The notes under the pieces were generated by a model. That model saw only the letters and a list, made by a program, of their open reading frames with translations. It searched no databases and was not told the DNA's origin. Of a stretch of 64,000 bases of DNA, positions 52,401-60,813 are shown one piece after another. Numbering within the stretch: position 1 is the first letter of the stretch; each line of letters starts with the position of its first letter. The DNA comes from JBBRBB01 sp038206235 (GTDB lineage Bacteria; Bacteroidota; Bacteroidia; Chitinophagales; Chitinophagaceae). A program made the translations under genes and the position numbers. The stretch lies in assembly GCA_038206235.1 (NCBI GenBank), contig JBBRBB010000019.1:1-64000 (forward strand), written 5' to 3'.

Positions 52401-52658
52401 GGGTGTTGGAATAGTAATGATGAATTCTGATTTAGAAGCTGAAACAATTTTTTCTAACGGAGCCTGTGAAATAACCTGTTTGAAAGTCTGATAATCGAGG
52501 CTGAATAATTTAAAATTCTGTGGTTTGAATTTGTTCTGAAATAAGTTAATGCCCTTGCCTATACTGGCTTCATCTTCAGGAGACCAGTATTTCTGTTTTT
52601 GTGCATTTACGAATAAAATGCTTAGTGAGAATGCTGCGAAGAGTGCAATTTTCTTCAT
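49422..52658 (-). CDS. Secreted reprolysin-like zinc metalloprotease with T9SS sorting domain
   Basis: This 1078-residue exported protease has a signal peptide (IALFAAFSLSILFVNAQ). An M12-like catalytic domain carries the zinc motif HEMGHQFGANH (H351, E352, H355, H361) followed by a Met-turn-like SGSTIMGYAG. Then come a PKD/Ig-like region, one fibronectin type III domain (ATVSWSAVSGAISYDVDYK), two PPC domains (NTDVTGLINTTTDNDYYSV and NTDVKGLINTTTDVDFSKF) and a type IX secretion sorting domain (FPNPVQSVLTVNTS to ending TEKFVKQ). It would be exported by T9SS and attached at or released from the surface. The two PPC units are similar to each other (internal duplication). Confidence 0.92.
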   Translation of the reverse strand: MKKIALFAAFSLSILFVNAQKQKYWSPEDEASIGKGINLFQNKFKPQNFKLFSLDYQTFKQVISQAPLEKIVSASKSEFIITIPTPEGNIEKFRIVEAPIFEKGLAEKYPDIKSYAGQGIDKPGSIIRFDFSPYGFNAIIFPAEGQTIYINALRKDVVAVFYKSNEIKSAFKCGIEEKFINQINQTHRNGSVLKNADDGRLRTFRLAAATNGEFSQKALDGTETSDAERKSKVLAAINTDLTRANGIYEKDFGIRMLLVTNEDQIIYLYPASDPWTSSSQWNSGTQTTIDNVIGNANYDIGHLLAGVATTSGNNGNAGCIGCVCVTGSKGSGFTAHTDLTGDPLVVDYWTHEMGHQFGANHTFTFQNEGTGVNMEPGSGSTIMGYAGITGSTDVQPHSDDYFHAASISQITDYIKTAPCAVSTITGDNTPTANAGLDYTIPKSTAFALNGTGTDADASDVLTYTWEQYDTYASGSNTFPSATATSGPVFRSILYSTNPTRVFPNLTTILAGNTTNTWEAVPSVARALNFRFTVRDNHAGGGNNNSDDMKVTVSSASGPFAVTAPNTNVSWAANSSQTITWNVASSNLSPVNCANVKISLSADGGNTFPNVLSASTPNDGSETLTMPNITGTQCRVKIEAVGNIFFDISNTNFTLTAAGACNAPSGLATSGITSSTATVSWSAVSGAISYDVDYKLTSTSTWTNAATGTTSISVNLSGLTASTTYDWQVRTNCSSGSSAYSAAQFTTATTGGGCQSSYDNVANESFAQAVTIPTNTDVTGLINTTTDNDYYSVTLASAGTLTVTLTTLPGDYDLKLYNSAQTQLAVSQNGGTTSETITYTATAGTYYIRVYGYNGANSTTNCYTLKAAFSASTCPGTYDNSTNGTFSGAVQIPLNTDVKGLINTTTDVDFSKFTITNGGTLTVNLTTLPADYDVRLYNSSQTQVGISQNGGTTSEAINYTASAGTYYVKVYGYNGARSTTVCYTLRITTGTASKNIFAANNNVKIFPNPVQSVLTVNTSSIKNNVMITVYDEYSKPVLNKSAQPGTTQLDVKKLAPGIYYLTIKDEGGKIMHTEKFVKQ

Positions 52659-52944
52659 GATGATATGTGTTTTTAATTATGAATTTGGAATATAAAAAAG
52701 AGATTGATTTTGTATTCAATTGTTGAGAGCAAGAAGTGTTTGTAATCATGACTTTTACAGGATATTGTCTTTTAAATTAAACGTTGTAAGAGACCGAAGT
52801 CAGCTTACAATTTATGTGCATCGTTATTTAAAAAGGGAGCAATTTATTCATTATTTTTAATTCACAAAAGATTTCTTTTAAAAAATTGAAACCAGATTGT
52901 ACAAAGATGACTGCGTTTCAAAATAGAAACAAGGTGATTTCTCA

Positions 52945-53559
52945 TTAAGGTTCAATGCCCAATACAAGAAGAGGTACAGGTGGATTTCCTCGTCCGTGCC
53001 GCAAAACGTTATACACTTCGCCTTCGTAATATGCAACACCTGACGACATTAATGATTGCATTTTTTTAGTCGGCAAAACTTCAATACCAACATCAATAAG
53101 TCCGCCTGAATAAAACAATAAGTGCTTAACAAAAAGGTCAAACGCTACAAAAGCATATTTACCAAATTGAACTTCTATTGCAACTCCGTCTTTTACAAAA
53201 TCTGTTTGTTTAAAAGATGATAATGGATTTACAACTCCACTTTCAATCAAATGTTTTCTCTGTTCAGCATAAGGCAATGGAACAATTTCCTGCATTAATT
53301 TTCTATCTGTTGTTAAATAATATTTGTACCTACTTTCGTTCCATTGTTTTTCTCTGAACCTTTCAATAAAAACACGGTTTAAAGCTATCGGGCTAAATAG
53401 CATTTTACCCTTCATTGTTTTTTCTCTGCTTTCCTTTGTCATTAATACATTAGCATCTATACCTTCAATAATGGCTGTAATTTCATCATATAAGTTTTTA
53501 TGATGAACGATTAAATATTCTTCTCCATTTAAATGTGAATACTTCTGTGCAATTTTCAT
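52945..53559 (-). CDS. BglII/BstYI-like type II restriction endonuclease
   Basis: This 204-residue nuclease has the BglII-type active site D120, E129, Q131 (DFVKDGVAIEVQF). The spacing D-(8)-E-x-Q is exactly that of BglII (Asp84, Glu93, Gln95), and the following FGKYAFVAFDLFVKH resembles BglII's VQFSNYPF. It probably cuts a GATC-containing palindrome; specificity cannot be read from sequence. It overlaps the methyltransferase stop by one base (TAATG), so they are translationally coupled. It is the second gene of the pair, as usual where the methyltransferase must act first. The N-terminal half has no recognised domain. Confidence 0.8.
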   Translation of the reverse strand: MKIAQKYSHLNGEEYLIVHHKNLYDEITAIIEGIDANVLMTKESREKTMKGKMLFSPIALNRVFIERFREKQWNESRYKYYLTTDRKLMQEIVPLPYAEQRKHLIESGVVNPLSSFKQTDFVKDGVAIEVQFGKYAFVAFDLFVKHLLFYSGGLIDVGIEVLPTKKMQSLMSSGVAYYEGEVYNVLRHGRGNPPVPLLVLGIEP

Positions 53560-54518
53560 TAATGTCCGTTTGTAAAATTGAGAGTTAACCATTCATCAGG
53601 AACTTTAGATACTTTGTCGTTGCCTGTAGGAATATGAATTGGTTTATTGATAGGTCTTATTTTTAATCTGCCTTCCTTAAAATCTTCAATACGCTGCTTC
53701 GCAATTTTACAATAGGTTTCATCTCTTTCAATACCGATTGCATTACGGTCATTTTTTATTGCTGCTATAACAGTTGAACCTACGCCTGCAAATGGGTCAA
53801 GCACCCAACTCTTTTCTTCTGTCAAAGCAAGCACACAACGTTCTACAAGTTCTATTGGAAACTGACAAGGGTGTTCGGTTTTTTCTGGATGATTAGATTT
53901 TACATTGGGAATGTTCCACATTTCTTTTTCCCAATCTTGTGCAATGATTTCCCAAATGTCACTTGGGTTTTTACCCAAAGGATTGCCCGAGACTTGTCCC
54001 TTTTTTGGTCCTTTGAAATGTCTTTTGCCTGGATATTTTGATGGAACACGAACGTTGTTAAGATTGAAAACATAGTCGTCTGTTTTGCTGAACCATAAAA
54101 TAGTTTCATAACGTCCACTAAAACGATTTGAAGCATGAAGTCCATGTCCGAAATGCCAAATAATGCGATTGCGAAGTTTCAGTCCATGCTTTTTAAAAAT
54201 CTGATAATAAAAAATGTCAAGCGGAAACACTTCACCTTTATCAACGTAATTACCCACTTGCCAGCAAAGGTTTCCTTGGTCAGACAATGTTCGAACCAAC
54301 TCGTTAATGATTTCTTCTTGGGTCTCTAAATATTTTTCAATACTCGTTTTAGTTTCATAAGATTTTCCAACATTATAGGGCGGTGATGTAATTATGAGGT
54401 CAAATTTTTCATCATCAATGTTCTGAAGTACAGAGAAACAATCGCCTTTTTTTATTTGGAAATCCGGGTCCGGGCTTATATAATCGAATAATAGTTCTTT
54501 CGCTTTCATGTGTCTCAC
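53559..54518 (-). CDS. Site-specific DNA methyltransferase (beta class)
   Basis: This 319-residue N4/N6 methyltransferase has the catalytic motif TSPPYNVGKSYE at residues 44-48 (TSPPY) at the N-terminus. The SAM motif DPFAGVGSTV comes near 240, giving beta-class order. TSPPY suggests N4-cytosine or N6-adenine methylation. It pairs with the BglII-like nuclease and protects the same site. The two ATGs at 54518 and 54509 are both possible. An inverted repeat at 54577-54616 upstream could be an operator for self-regulation. Confidence 0.88.
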   Translation of the reverse strand: MRHMKAKELLFDYISPDPDFQIKKGDCFSVLQNIDDEKFDLIITSPPYNVGKSYETKTSIEKYLETQEEIINELVRTLSDQGNLCWQVGNYVDKGEVFPLDIFYYQIFKKHGLKLRNRIIWHFGHGLHASNRFSGRYETILWFSKTDDYVFNLNNVRVPSKYPGKRHFKGPKKGQVSGNPLGKNPSDIWEIIAQDWEKEMWNIPNVKSNHPEKTEHPCQFPIELVERCVLALTEEKSWVLDPFAGVGSTVIAAIKNDRNAIGIERDETYCKIAKQRIEDFKEGRLKIRPINKPIHIPTGNDKVSKVPDEWLTLNFTNGH

Positions 54519-54575
54519 AATTTTGTCAGTCTCAAATTTAGTGATAATAAAGTCATATCTGGGAAGTTGTTGAAA

Positions 54576-54616
54576 AGACTCCTAAAAGTCTGGAAACTCT
54601 TTAAATTTTAGAAGTC
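54576..54616. promoter_or_regulatory. Inverted repeat between the methyltransferase and the acyl-CoA dehydrogenase
   Basis: GACTCCTAAAA (54577-54587) is an inverse of TTTTAGAAGTC (54606-54616) with one mismatch; an overlapping palindrome AGACT...AGTCT lies at 54576-54591. The position in a divergent intergenic region suits an operator controlling the R-M pair. No protein assignment is possible. Confidence 0.35.
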
Positions 54617-54673
54617 TCACGACATTGCAGACAACACCTAAAGTGATTTTTCACAGCTTTACTTTGCTTGCTA

Positions 54674-54681
54674 TACATTTG
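54674..54681 (+). promoter_or_regulatory. Putative -7 box for the acyl-CoA dehydrogenase gene
   Basis: TACATTTG fits the TAnnTTTG consensus, 10 bp before an ATG (54692) and 19 bp before the preferred ATG (54701). No -33 TTTG at correct spacing was found. Confidence 0.4.
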
Positions 54682-54700
54682 CATCCTCAAAATGATTGCA

Positions 54701-55855
54701 ATGGAGTTTCAATTTACAGAAGAACATTTACTAATAAAAAATGCAGCACGTGATTTTGCCCGAAATGAATGCCTTGCCGGAGTAATAGAAAGAGATGAAC
54801 AGCAAAAATTTCCCCGCGAACAAATAATGAAGCTTGCCGATTTGGGTTTTATGGGTATGATGGTTAGCCCGGATTACGGCGGCGGCGGAATGGATACTGT
54901 GAGCTATGTTTTAGCAATGGAAGAATTAAGCAAGATTGATGCAAGCGTGAGTGTTTGCATGAGTGTAAACAATAGTCTTGTTTGCTGGGGGCTTGAAGCT
55001 TATGGCAATGAAGAGCAAAAACAAAAATATCTTGTTCCGCTTGCGCATGGTAAAAAAGATAGTGAGCTATACATTGGCGCATTTTTATTAAGTGAGCCAG
55101 AAGCGGGCAGCGATGCTACGTCGCAACGCACAACCGCAGAAGATATGGGTGACTATTATCTTCTAAATGGAACAAAAAACTGGATAACCAATGGCTATAA
55201 TGCCAGTGTGTATCTTGTAATGGCGCAAACCGATGCAGCGAAAGGGAGCAGGGGGATTAATACGCTTATAGTTGAAAAGAATTGGCCGGGTGTTACGGTG
55301 GGAGCCAAAGAAAACAAGCTTGGTATACGCGGCAGCGATACAACATCTATCCTTTTTAATGATGTGAAAGTGCCAAAAGAAAACCGCATTGGTGCAGATG
55401 GTTTCGGTTTCACTTTTGCTATGAAAACGCTTAACGGAGGCCGCATTGGAATTGCATCGCAGGCGCTTGGTATTGCAAGCGGCGCTTACGAATTATCATT
55501 AAAATATGCTAAAGAGCGTAAGGCTTTCGGCACAGAAATCATGCATCACCAGGCAATACAATTTAAGCTGGCAGATATGGCTACACGCATTGATGCAGCA
55601 CGATTGCTTTGTTTAAAAGCGGCATGGCATAAAGATCAGCAGCAGGATTATACATTGAGTTCATCAATGGCAAAAGTGTACGCTTCAGAAACTGCAATGT
55701 GGGCAACAGTAGAAGCTGTGCAGATTCACGGCGGCTATGGCTACGTAAAAGAATACCACGTAGAGCGCATGATGCGTGATGCAAAGATTACACAGATATA
55801 CGAAGGCACCAGCGAGGTGCAAAGAATTGTAATCGGCAGAAGTATTTTGAAATAG
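54701..55855 (+). CDS. Acyl-CoA dehydrogenase
   Basis: This flavoenzyme of about 384 residues oxidises short- or medium-chain acyl-CoA in beta-oxidation. Visible signatures are GAFLLSEPEAGSDATSQ (FAD/substrate loop), LNGTKNWITNGY, FGTEIMHHQAIQFKLADMA and the C-terminal catalytic-region motif QIHGGYGYVKEYHVERMMRDAKITQIYEGTSEVQRIVI. The catalytic Glu is expected in IYEGTSE. Start at 54701 gives MEFQFTEEH, the normal family N-terminus; 54692 would add three residues. No electron-transfer flavoprotein genes are adjacent. Confidence 0.93.
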   Translation: MEFQFTEEHLLIKNAARDFARNECLAGVIERDEQQKFPREQIMKLADLGFMGMMVSPDYGGGGMDTVSYVLAMEELSKIDASVSVCMSVNNSLVCWGLEAYGNEEQKQKYLVPLAHGKKDSELYIGAFLLSEPEAGSDATSQRTTAEDMGDYYLLNGTKNWITNGYNASVYLVMAQTDAAKGSRGINTLIVEKNWPGVTVGAKENKLGIRGSDTTSILFNDVKVPKENRIGADGFGFTFAMKTLNGGRIGIASQALGIASGAYELSLKYAKERKAFGTEIMHHQAIQFKLADMATRIDAARLLCLKAAWHKDQQQDYTLSSSMAKVYASETAMWATVEAVQIHGGYGYVKEYHVERMMRDAKITQIYEGTSEVQRIVIGRSILK

Positions 55856-56007
55856 CTATCAGCAATCAGGCGTCAGATTTACAATTTCAACTTTTATTTA
55901 TTTCATTCGTAATTCATACTATCCACCACTTCTCCACACTTCACATACAGCCACGCTAATTTTTATCGTTTTAGTTTAAGTTCGCAAGAGTTAAAAGGAA
56001 ATAATAA

Positions 56008-59000
56008 GTGAGACTGAAACAACTTGAAATAAAAGGCTTTAAAAGCTTTGCTGATAAAACGATTGTAAATTTCGATGAGGGTATCACAGGCATCATTGGC
56101 CCCAATGGCTGCGGTAAAAGCAATATTATTGATGCAGTTCGCTGGGTAATTGGCGAGCAAAAAATTTCTGCGCTTCGCAGTGAAAATTTGGATGCACTTG
56201 TTTTTAATGGCTCCAAAACCCGCACCGCAAGCGGGCTTGCAGAGGTTAGCCTTACTTTTGATAATACGAGAAATCTTTTGCCGACAGAATTTAGTACAGT
56301 TACAATTACACGCCGGTTTTTTAAAAATGGTGAAAGTGAATATCGTTTGAATGATGTATCCTGCCGCTTAAAAGATATCCATAATCTTTTTATGGATACA
56401 GGCGTAAGCACAGACAGCTATGCCATTATTGAACTGGCAATGGTAGATGATATTATTAAAGACAAAGAGAATAGTCGCCGCCGGATGCTGGAACAAGCCG
56501 CCGGCATCACCATTTATAAAACACGAAAGAAAGAAGCCAGGCTAAAGCTCGAAGCCACAGAAAATGATATTAACCGCATAGAAGACCTTCTTTTCGAAAT
56601 CAATAATCAATTAAAAACCCTCGAAAGCCAGGCAAGGAAAGCTGAGAAATATTACGAGATAAAAAAAGATTACCGCGAAGTTTCAATTGAATTAGCAAAA
56701 GCAAGCTTGCAGGATTTTAATGTTATTTATAAGGAGCTGAATGAACAGCAGCAAACTGAAACAGATAAACGAACTCAATTAGAAGCTGAAATTGCAACCG
56801 CCGAAGCTGCAATTGAAAAAGAAAAACTCGAATTCATTGAACAGGAAAAGGCGCTGCAGGCAATGCAGCACGCTTTTAATGAATTGCTGCAAAATCTTCG
56901 CACAAAAGAAAATGATAAAAATCTTGCAACGCAAAAGCTGCATTATCTAAAAGAAAAAGAACAGAGCCTGAAAGATTTTCTTGAAAAAGCAGAGATGCAA
57001 TTAAAAAATATTCAGGAATCTGTTCAGTTTACAAGCGTTCAAATTGAAGAAGAAGAAAAACGCTTAACTGAGCTGCAGCAAAAGGTTACTGATGAATTAC
57101 AACAAACGGAACACAAAAGAAAAGTATTCGATGAGAAACGCCTGGTAATAGATTCGCTGCGAAATCAGCATACTCAAATACAGCGCAATCAATTTGATGC
57201 AGAAAAAACAGTGGCTGTGGCAGATACTTCAATTCATAACCTTGAGCGTACGCGCCTGCAAATCACCAATGAAAGTGAGCATCGGCAATATGAGCTTCAG
57301 CAGTTGCAACATAAATTAGAAGAAAATGAAAACACGCTTAAAATAAAGCAAAGAGATTTAGAACAACAGCAGCAATACCAGGAACAAACCAAAGAGCAGA
57401 TATTACAATCGCAGGGAGCATTGGAAATCTTACGAAATAAACTTTCAGATGAAAACAGGAAGCTTGATTCAAAACGCAATGAGTATGATTTGCTAAAAAG
57501 CTTGATTGATTCCATGGAAGGTTATCCTGAAAGTGTAAAATTTCTGCACGATAATCCGGATTGGAATTTTAAAGCGCCCATACTTTCAGATATAATCTAT
57601 GTGCAGGAAGAATATCGCACTGCAGTTGAAAATGTTTTGGAACCTTATCTTAATTATTATGTTGTCAATAATTTGGAGCAGGGCTTACAAGCAATTCAGT
57701 TACTTGATGCGAATAAAAAAGGCAAAGCCAATTTTTTTTTACTTAATAAGCTGGAAGAAAAGTTTGAAAATATAAGCTCTCAATCTGCGCATCAGCCCGC
57801 TAATACAATTCCCGCTTTGACGGTAATTGAAGTTGATAAGCAACATCGCAAGCTTGCCGAATATCTCTTGCAAAATGTATTCATTGCAGAAGATGATGAA
57901 GCTATTGCGAACAGTAACGGTGCTGTGATATTGGAAAAAACAGGGAAATATGTAAAAGGAAAATATACACTTACAGGTGGCAGCGTTGGATTGTTTGAAG
58001 GTAAAAAAATCGGTCGTGTAAAAAATCTGGAAAAATTGAACGATGAAATTGTATTACAGCAAGCAGTCGTAAATTCTTTAAGCAATGAGATAGCACAAAA
58101 GCATGACGAAGTGCTCGGTTATAATGAGCAGCTCGAAGAGAATGTTACAGAACAAACCATCGCTGAAATTAACCAGTTAACCAACAATGTTTTCTCCCTG
58201 AAAAATAAAATAGAAAATTTGCAGGCAAGTGAACATCATGCACAGCAACGGTTGCAGGATATTGATGCCCGGTTGCAAAATGAACAATCTTCAATTAAAT
58301 CAACCCGCAATTTATTGCAACAGTTTAACGAAGAATTACTGCAAACTTCGGTGCAGATGAATGTAACTGAAGAAGATTATAAGCTATCCGAAAATGAATA
58401 CAATGCCGCTTCTCATCAATACAACGAAACCAATTTATTATTTACAAAACAGCAAAGTAAAATACACGCCTTAAAACGGGAGCTTGAATTCAAAGAAAAG
58501 CAGCTACAGCAATTGCATCAGCAAATAAATGAAAATAATATTCAGCTATCAGAATCTGCTGAAAATATTATTATAGGCGAACATGTATTGGTTGAAACAG
58601 AAGAAGAATTAATAACTCTCATGAAAAACAGGGACGAAGAGGAGAGATTATTAAACCAGGCGGACCATGCATATTATAATCACCGAAATATATTGCAGGA
58701 AAAAGAGAGCGAACTGCGGCATAAAGCTAAAAGCAGGGAAATGATTGAGCATTTGCTTGCAGATATAAAAGACAGGCTCAATGAATTAAAGCTGCAACTG
58801 GCAGGCATGAAGGAAAGATTGAGCGTTGAATTTAGAATTGAGCTTGATGATATACTTGACCAGGAACGAACCACCGATTCATCTCTTGAAGAATTACAAA
58901 CAGCATCAGACAGAATGAAGAAGCGGCTTGAAAATATTGGTGAGATAAATCCCACTGCCATTGAAGCTTTTCAGGAAATGAAGAAACGCTATGAATTTAT

Positions 59001-59541
59001 TCTTGAGCAAAAGAATGACCTTGTAAGTGCAAAAGAAAGCTTACTGCAAACAATACAGGAAGTAGAAGCCACAGCTAATCAGCAGTTTTTGCAAACATTT
59101 AATGTTGTGAGAGAGAACTTCCAAAAAGTTTTCAAGGCTTTATTTTCAGAAGAAGATACTGCGGATTTAATTCTTGAAAACCCGGATAATCTGGCTGAAA
59201 CATCCATAGATATTATCGCCAAGCCAAAGGGGAAAAGGCCATCCTCAATAACTCAACTTAGCGGTGGCGAAAAAACGCTCACTGCAACTGCATTGCTGTT
59301 TGCTATATATCTCATAAAGCCTGCGCCCTTCTGTATTCTCGATGAAGTAGATGCCCCGCTTGATGATGCAAACGTTCATAAGTTCACACAAATGATTCAC
59401 CAGTTTAGTGAAAACTCGCAGTTCATCATCGTTACGCACAACAAAATGACCATGAGTTCTGTAGATGTTATTTACGGAGTAACCATGCAGGAAGCTGGTG
59501 TAAGCAAGCTGGTGCCTGTAGATTTCAGAAGCTTGAATTGA
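56008..59541 (+). CDS. smc: Chromosome segregation protein SMC
   Basis: This 1177-residue SMC ATPase organises and segregates the chromosome with ScpAB. Walker A is GPNGCGKSN at residues 31-39. Two long coiled coils flank a hinge (about 505-680, with YPESVKFLHDNPDWNFKAPILSDII and the later GKYTLTGGSVGLFEGKKIGR). The C-terminal signature LSGGEKTLTATALLFAIYL and Walker B FCILDEVDAPLDDANV complete the ATPase head. GTG is the start codon (56008). A fragment of its 3' region (59188-59249) recurs at 60190-60248. Confidence 0.96.
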   Translation: MRLKQLEIKGFKSFADKTIVNFDEGITGIIGPNGCGKSNIIDAVRWVIGEQKISALRSENLDALVFNGSKTRTASGLAEVSLTFDNTRNLLPTEFSTVTITRRFFKNGESEYRLNDVSCRLKDIHNLFMDTGVSTDSYAIIELAMVDDIIKDKENSRRRMLEQAAGITIYKTRKKEARLKLEATENDINRIEDLLFEINNQLKTLESQARKAEKYYEIKKDYREVSIELAKASLQDFNVIYKELNEQQQTETDKRTQLEAEIATAEAAIEKEKLEFIEQEKALQAMQHAFNELLQNLRTKENDKNLATQKLHYLKEKEQSLKDFLEKAEMQLKNIQESVQFTSVQIEEEEKRLTELQQKVTDELQQTEHKRKVFDEKRLVIDSLRNQHTQIQRNQFDAEKTVAVADTSIHNLERTRLQITNESEHRQYELQQLQHKLEENENTLKIKQRDLEQQQQYQEQTKEQILQSQGALEILRNKLSDENRKLDSKRNEYDLLKSLIDSMEGYPESVKFLHDNPDWNFKAPILSDIIYVQEEYRTAVENVLEPYLNYYVVNNLEQGLQAIQLLDANKKGKANFFLLNKLEEKFENISSQSAHQPANTIPALTVIEVDKQHRKLAEYLLQNVFIAEDDEAIANSNGAVILEKTGKYVKGKYTLTGGSVGLFEGKKIGRVKNLEKLNDEIVLQQAVVNSLSNEIAQKHDEVLGYNEQLEENVTEQTIAEINQLTNNVFSLKNKIENLQASEHHAQQRLQDIDARLQNEQSSIKSTRNLLQQFNEELLQTSVQMNVTEEDYKLSENEYNAASHQYNETNLLFTKQQSKIHALKRELEFKEKQLQQLHQQINENNIQLSESAENIIIGEHVLVETEEELITLMKNRDEEERLLNQADHAYYNHRNILQEKESELRHKAKSREMIEHLLADIKDRLNELKLQLAGMKERLSVEFRIELDDILDQERTTDSSLEELQTASDRMKKRLENIGEINPTAIEAFQEMKKRYEFILEQKNDLVSAKESLLQTIQEVEATANQQFLQTFNVVRENFQKVFKALFSEEDTADLILENPDNLAETSIDIIAKPKGKRPSSITQLSGGEKTLTATALLFAIYLIKPAPFCILDEVDAPLDDANVHKFTQMIHQFSENSQFIIVTHNKMTMSSVDVIYGVTMQEAGVSKLVPVDFRSLN

Positions 59542-59616
59542 TATTTCAACATCATATCCAAAGTTTTAAAGCAACGATGCACATGTATTCTTAATTATTC
59601 GATTGTTGCTTTTATT

Positions 59617-59624
59617 TATCTTTG
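59617..59624 (+). promoter_or_regulatory. -7 box four bases before the antitoxin-like start
   Basis: TATCTTTG fits TAnnTTTG exactly. It ends 4 bp before the ATG at 59629, so transcription would begin at or about the start codon (leaderless). The same arrangement is seen at glnS. Confidence 0.5.
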
Positions 59625-59628
59625 CATT

Positions 59629-59847
59629 ATGATAGGACTTACGCTACACAGTATTACCAATACAAATCAATTACAGCTTAATATACCAGATGAGTTGAAG
59701 GGTATTGAGTTGCAAATTATTATTCTGCCGGCCGTAAATAATAACCACCAGCCAATTGAGTTTTTTTCAGACATTGAACTGCAGCAATTGCCAACTGTTC
59801 AATTAGGAACATCATTACTTGATAATGAAGATTTCAGCAAATGGTAG
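59629..59847 (+). CDS. Small antitoxin-like protein of a MazEF-type module
   Basis: This 72-residue protein reads LTLHSITNTNQLQLNIPDELKGIELQIIILP, then IEFFSDIELQQLPTVQLGTSLLDNEDFSKW. It has a short beta-strand N-terminus and a C-terminal acidic tail ending DNEDFSKW, the pattern of small Bacteroidota antitoxins. The adjacent frame is a decayed MazF/PemK toxin that overlaps its stop. The function as antitoxin is inferred from that neighbour. It has a strong TAnnTTTG promoter box 4 bp upstream. Confidence 0.6.
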   Translation: MIGLTLHSITNTNQLQLNIPDELKGIELQIIILPAVNNNHQPIEFFSDIELQQLPTVQLGTSLLDNEDFSKW

Positions 59848-60154
59848 GTGAAATACATTTAGCGAATATTTATTTTACCGATGCCTCAATAGCCAAAGTA
59901 AGACTTATACTATTATGAAAGCTAAACAGTTTTAATGATATATTGTATTTGCCTCTTACAAGCAACACCGGCACTAAGGGCATAAGTATTGATAATTATG
60001 ATTTGAAAGAGGGCTACCTGCCAAAAACTTCTATTGTTGTTTATAAAAAAAAGGGGTAATAGCGAGAACTCTGCTTATAAAAAAAATAGCACCCCTAAAC
60101 CATAATACACACATGTATATCATTAACGAATCGGTAAAATTTTTAAGTCAATAA
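59841..60154 (+). pseudogene. Decayed MazF/PemK-type toxin
   Basis: The frame opens MVGEIHLANIYFTDASIAKVR, typical of MazF-fold toxins, then meets a TGA at codon 26 (59916-59918). It continues FNDILYLPLTSNTGTKGISI, then NYDLKEGYLPKTSIVVYKKK, and loses frame in the A-run at ~60049-60056. The third frame supplies VIARTLLIKKIAPLNHN and a stop at 60152-60154. So one nonsense and one frameshift have disabled it. It overlaps the end of the antitoxin-like gene, the usual layout. With an inactive toxin the antitoxin is a likely leftover. Confidence 0.65.
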
Positions 60155-60189
60155 TTCAGCAGAGTTTTAAAGACTCTTCTTACACTGAA

Positions 60190-60248
60190 AATCTTGCTGA
60201 AACATCCATAGATATTATTGCCAAGCCCGGGGGGAACGCCATCCTCAA
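60190..60248 (+). repeat. Stray copy of part of smc
   Basis: About 59 bp closely match smc 59188-59249 (CTGAAACATCCATAGATATT, then GCCAAGCC, then GCCATCCTCAAT), with small differences in the middle. It lies about 650 bp past smc, after the decayed toxin. No frame extends from it. It implies a local duplication associated with the toxin-antitoxin insertion. Confidence 0.75.
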
Positions 60249-60270
60249 TGTGTGATGTATGATTGTGTTT

Positions 60271-60330
60271 AAGTCCCCCGTTGGGGGATTTAGGGGGCTT
60301 AAAAAATAAGGGCATCCCGCCTGAGGCGAG
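60271..60330. repeat. Hairpin-rich REP-like sequence
   Basis: AAGTCCCCC-GTT-GGGGG (with a second GGGGGCTT that also pairs) at 60271-60300 is followed by CGCC-TGA-GGCG (60318-60328). Similar C-rich/G-rich hairpins occur at 39435-39451. The rest of the 60155-60483 gap, apart from this and the smc copy, holds no gene I can support. Confidence 0.5.
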
Positions 60331-60483
60331 ACACCCTGTTTTAACCCTGCTGCAAAAAGCTATTTTGTAAACTGTTATTCCTTCTTGAGACTTGGCTGCT
60401 TTCTTCAGGTTTAAAATATCAAAAAAAATTTTTTATTTTGACAGTTTGCACCACAAACAAGATTACAAATAACTTCGCTCTGC

Positions 60484-60795
60484 ATGAATAGAATTGAAAA
60501 ACTACTGGAATATCTGCAGGCGGAGCCTAAAGACAATTTTCTGCGTCATGCGCTTGCACTCGAATATATAAAGATTGATGACGATACAAAAGCAAGACTT
60601 TTATTTGAAGCCATTTTAAATGATTCACCCAAGTATATCGGCTCGTATTATCACTTAGGTAAATTATTAGAAAGAGCAGGGGAGAAGGAGACTGCAATTG
60701 AATGTTACGAAAAGGGTATGGCAGTTGCAAAAGAAATAGATGAAAGTCATGCATACAATGAACTGCAGGCTGCTCGGGAAGATTTAGTTTATTGA
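60484..60795 (+). CDS. Small tetratricopeptide repeat protein
   Basis: This 103-residue protein has two or three TPR units: NFLRHALALEYIKIDDDTKARLLFEAIL (about 18-45), then IGSYYHLGKLLERAGEKETAIECYEKGMAVA (about 52-82), with the W-LG-Y-A-F-A-P pattern weakly kept. It would be a cytoplasmic adaptor of protein interactions. It starts at ATG 60484 in a normal context and precedes a heptanucleotide array and glnS. No partner is indicated. Confidence 0.75.
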   Translation: MNRIEKLLEYLQAEPKDNFLRHALALEYIKIDDDTKARLLFEAILNDSPKYIGSYYHLGKLLERAGEKETAIECYEKGMAVAKEIDESHAYNELQAAREDLVY

Positions 60796-60813
60796 CCATC
60801 CTTCAATTCACTT

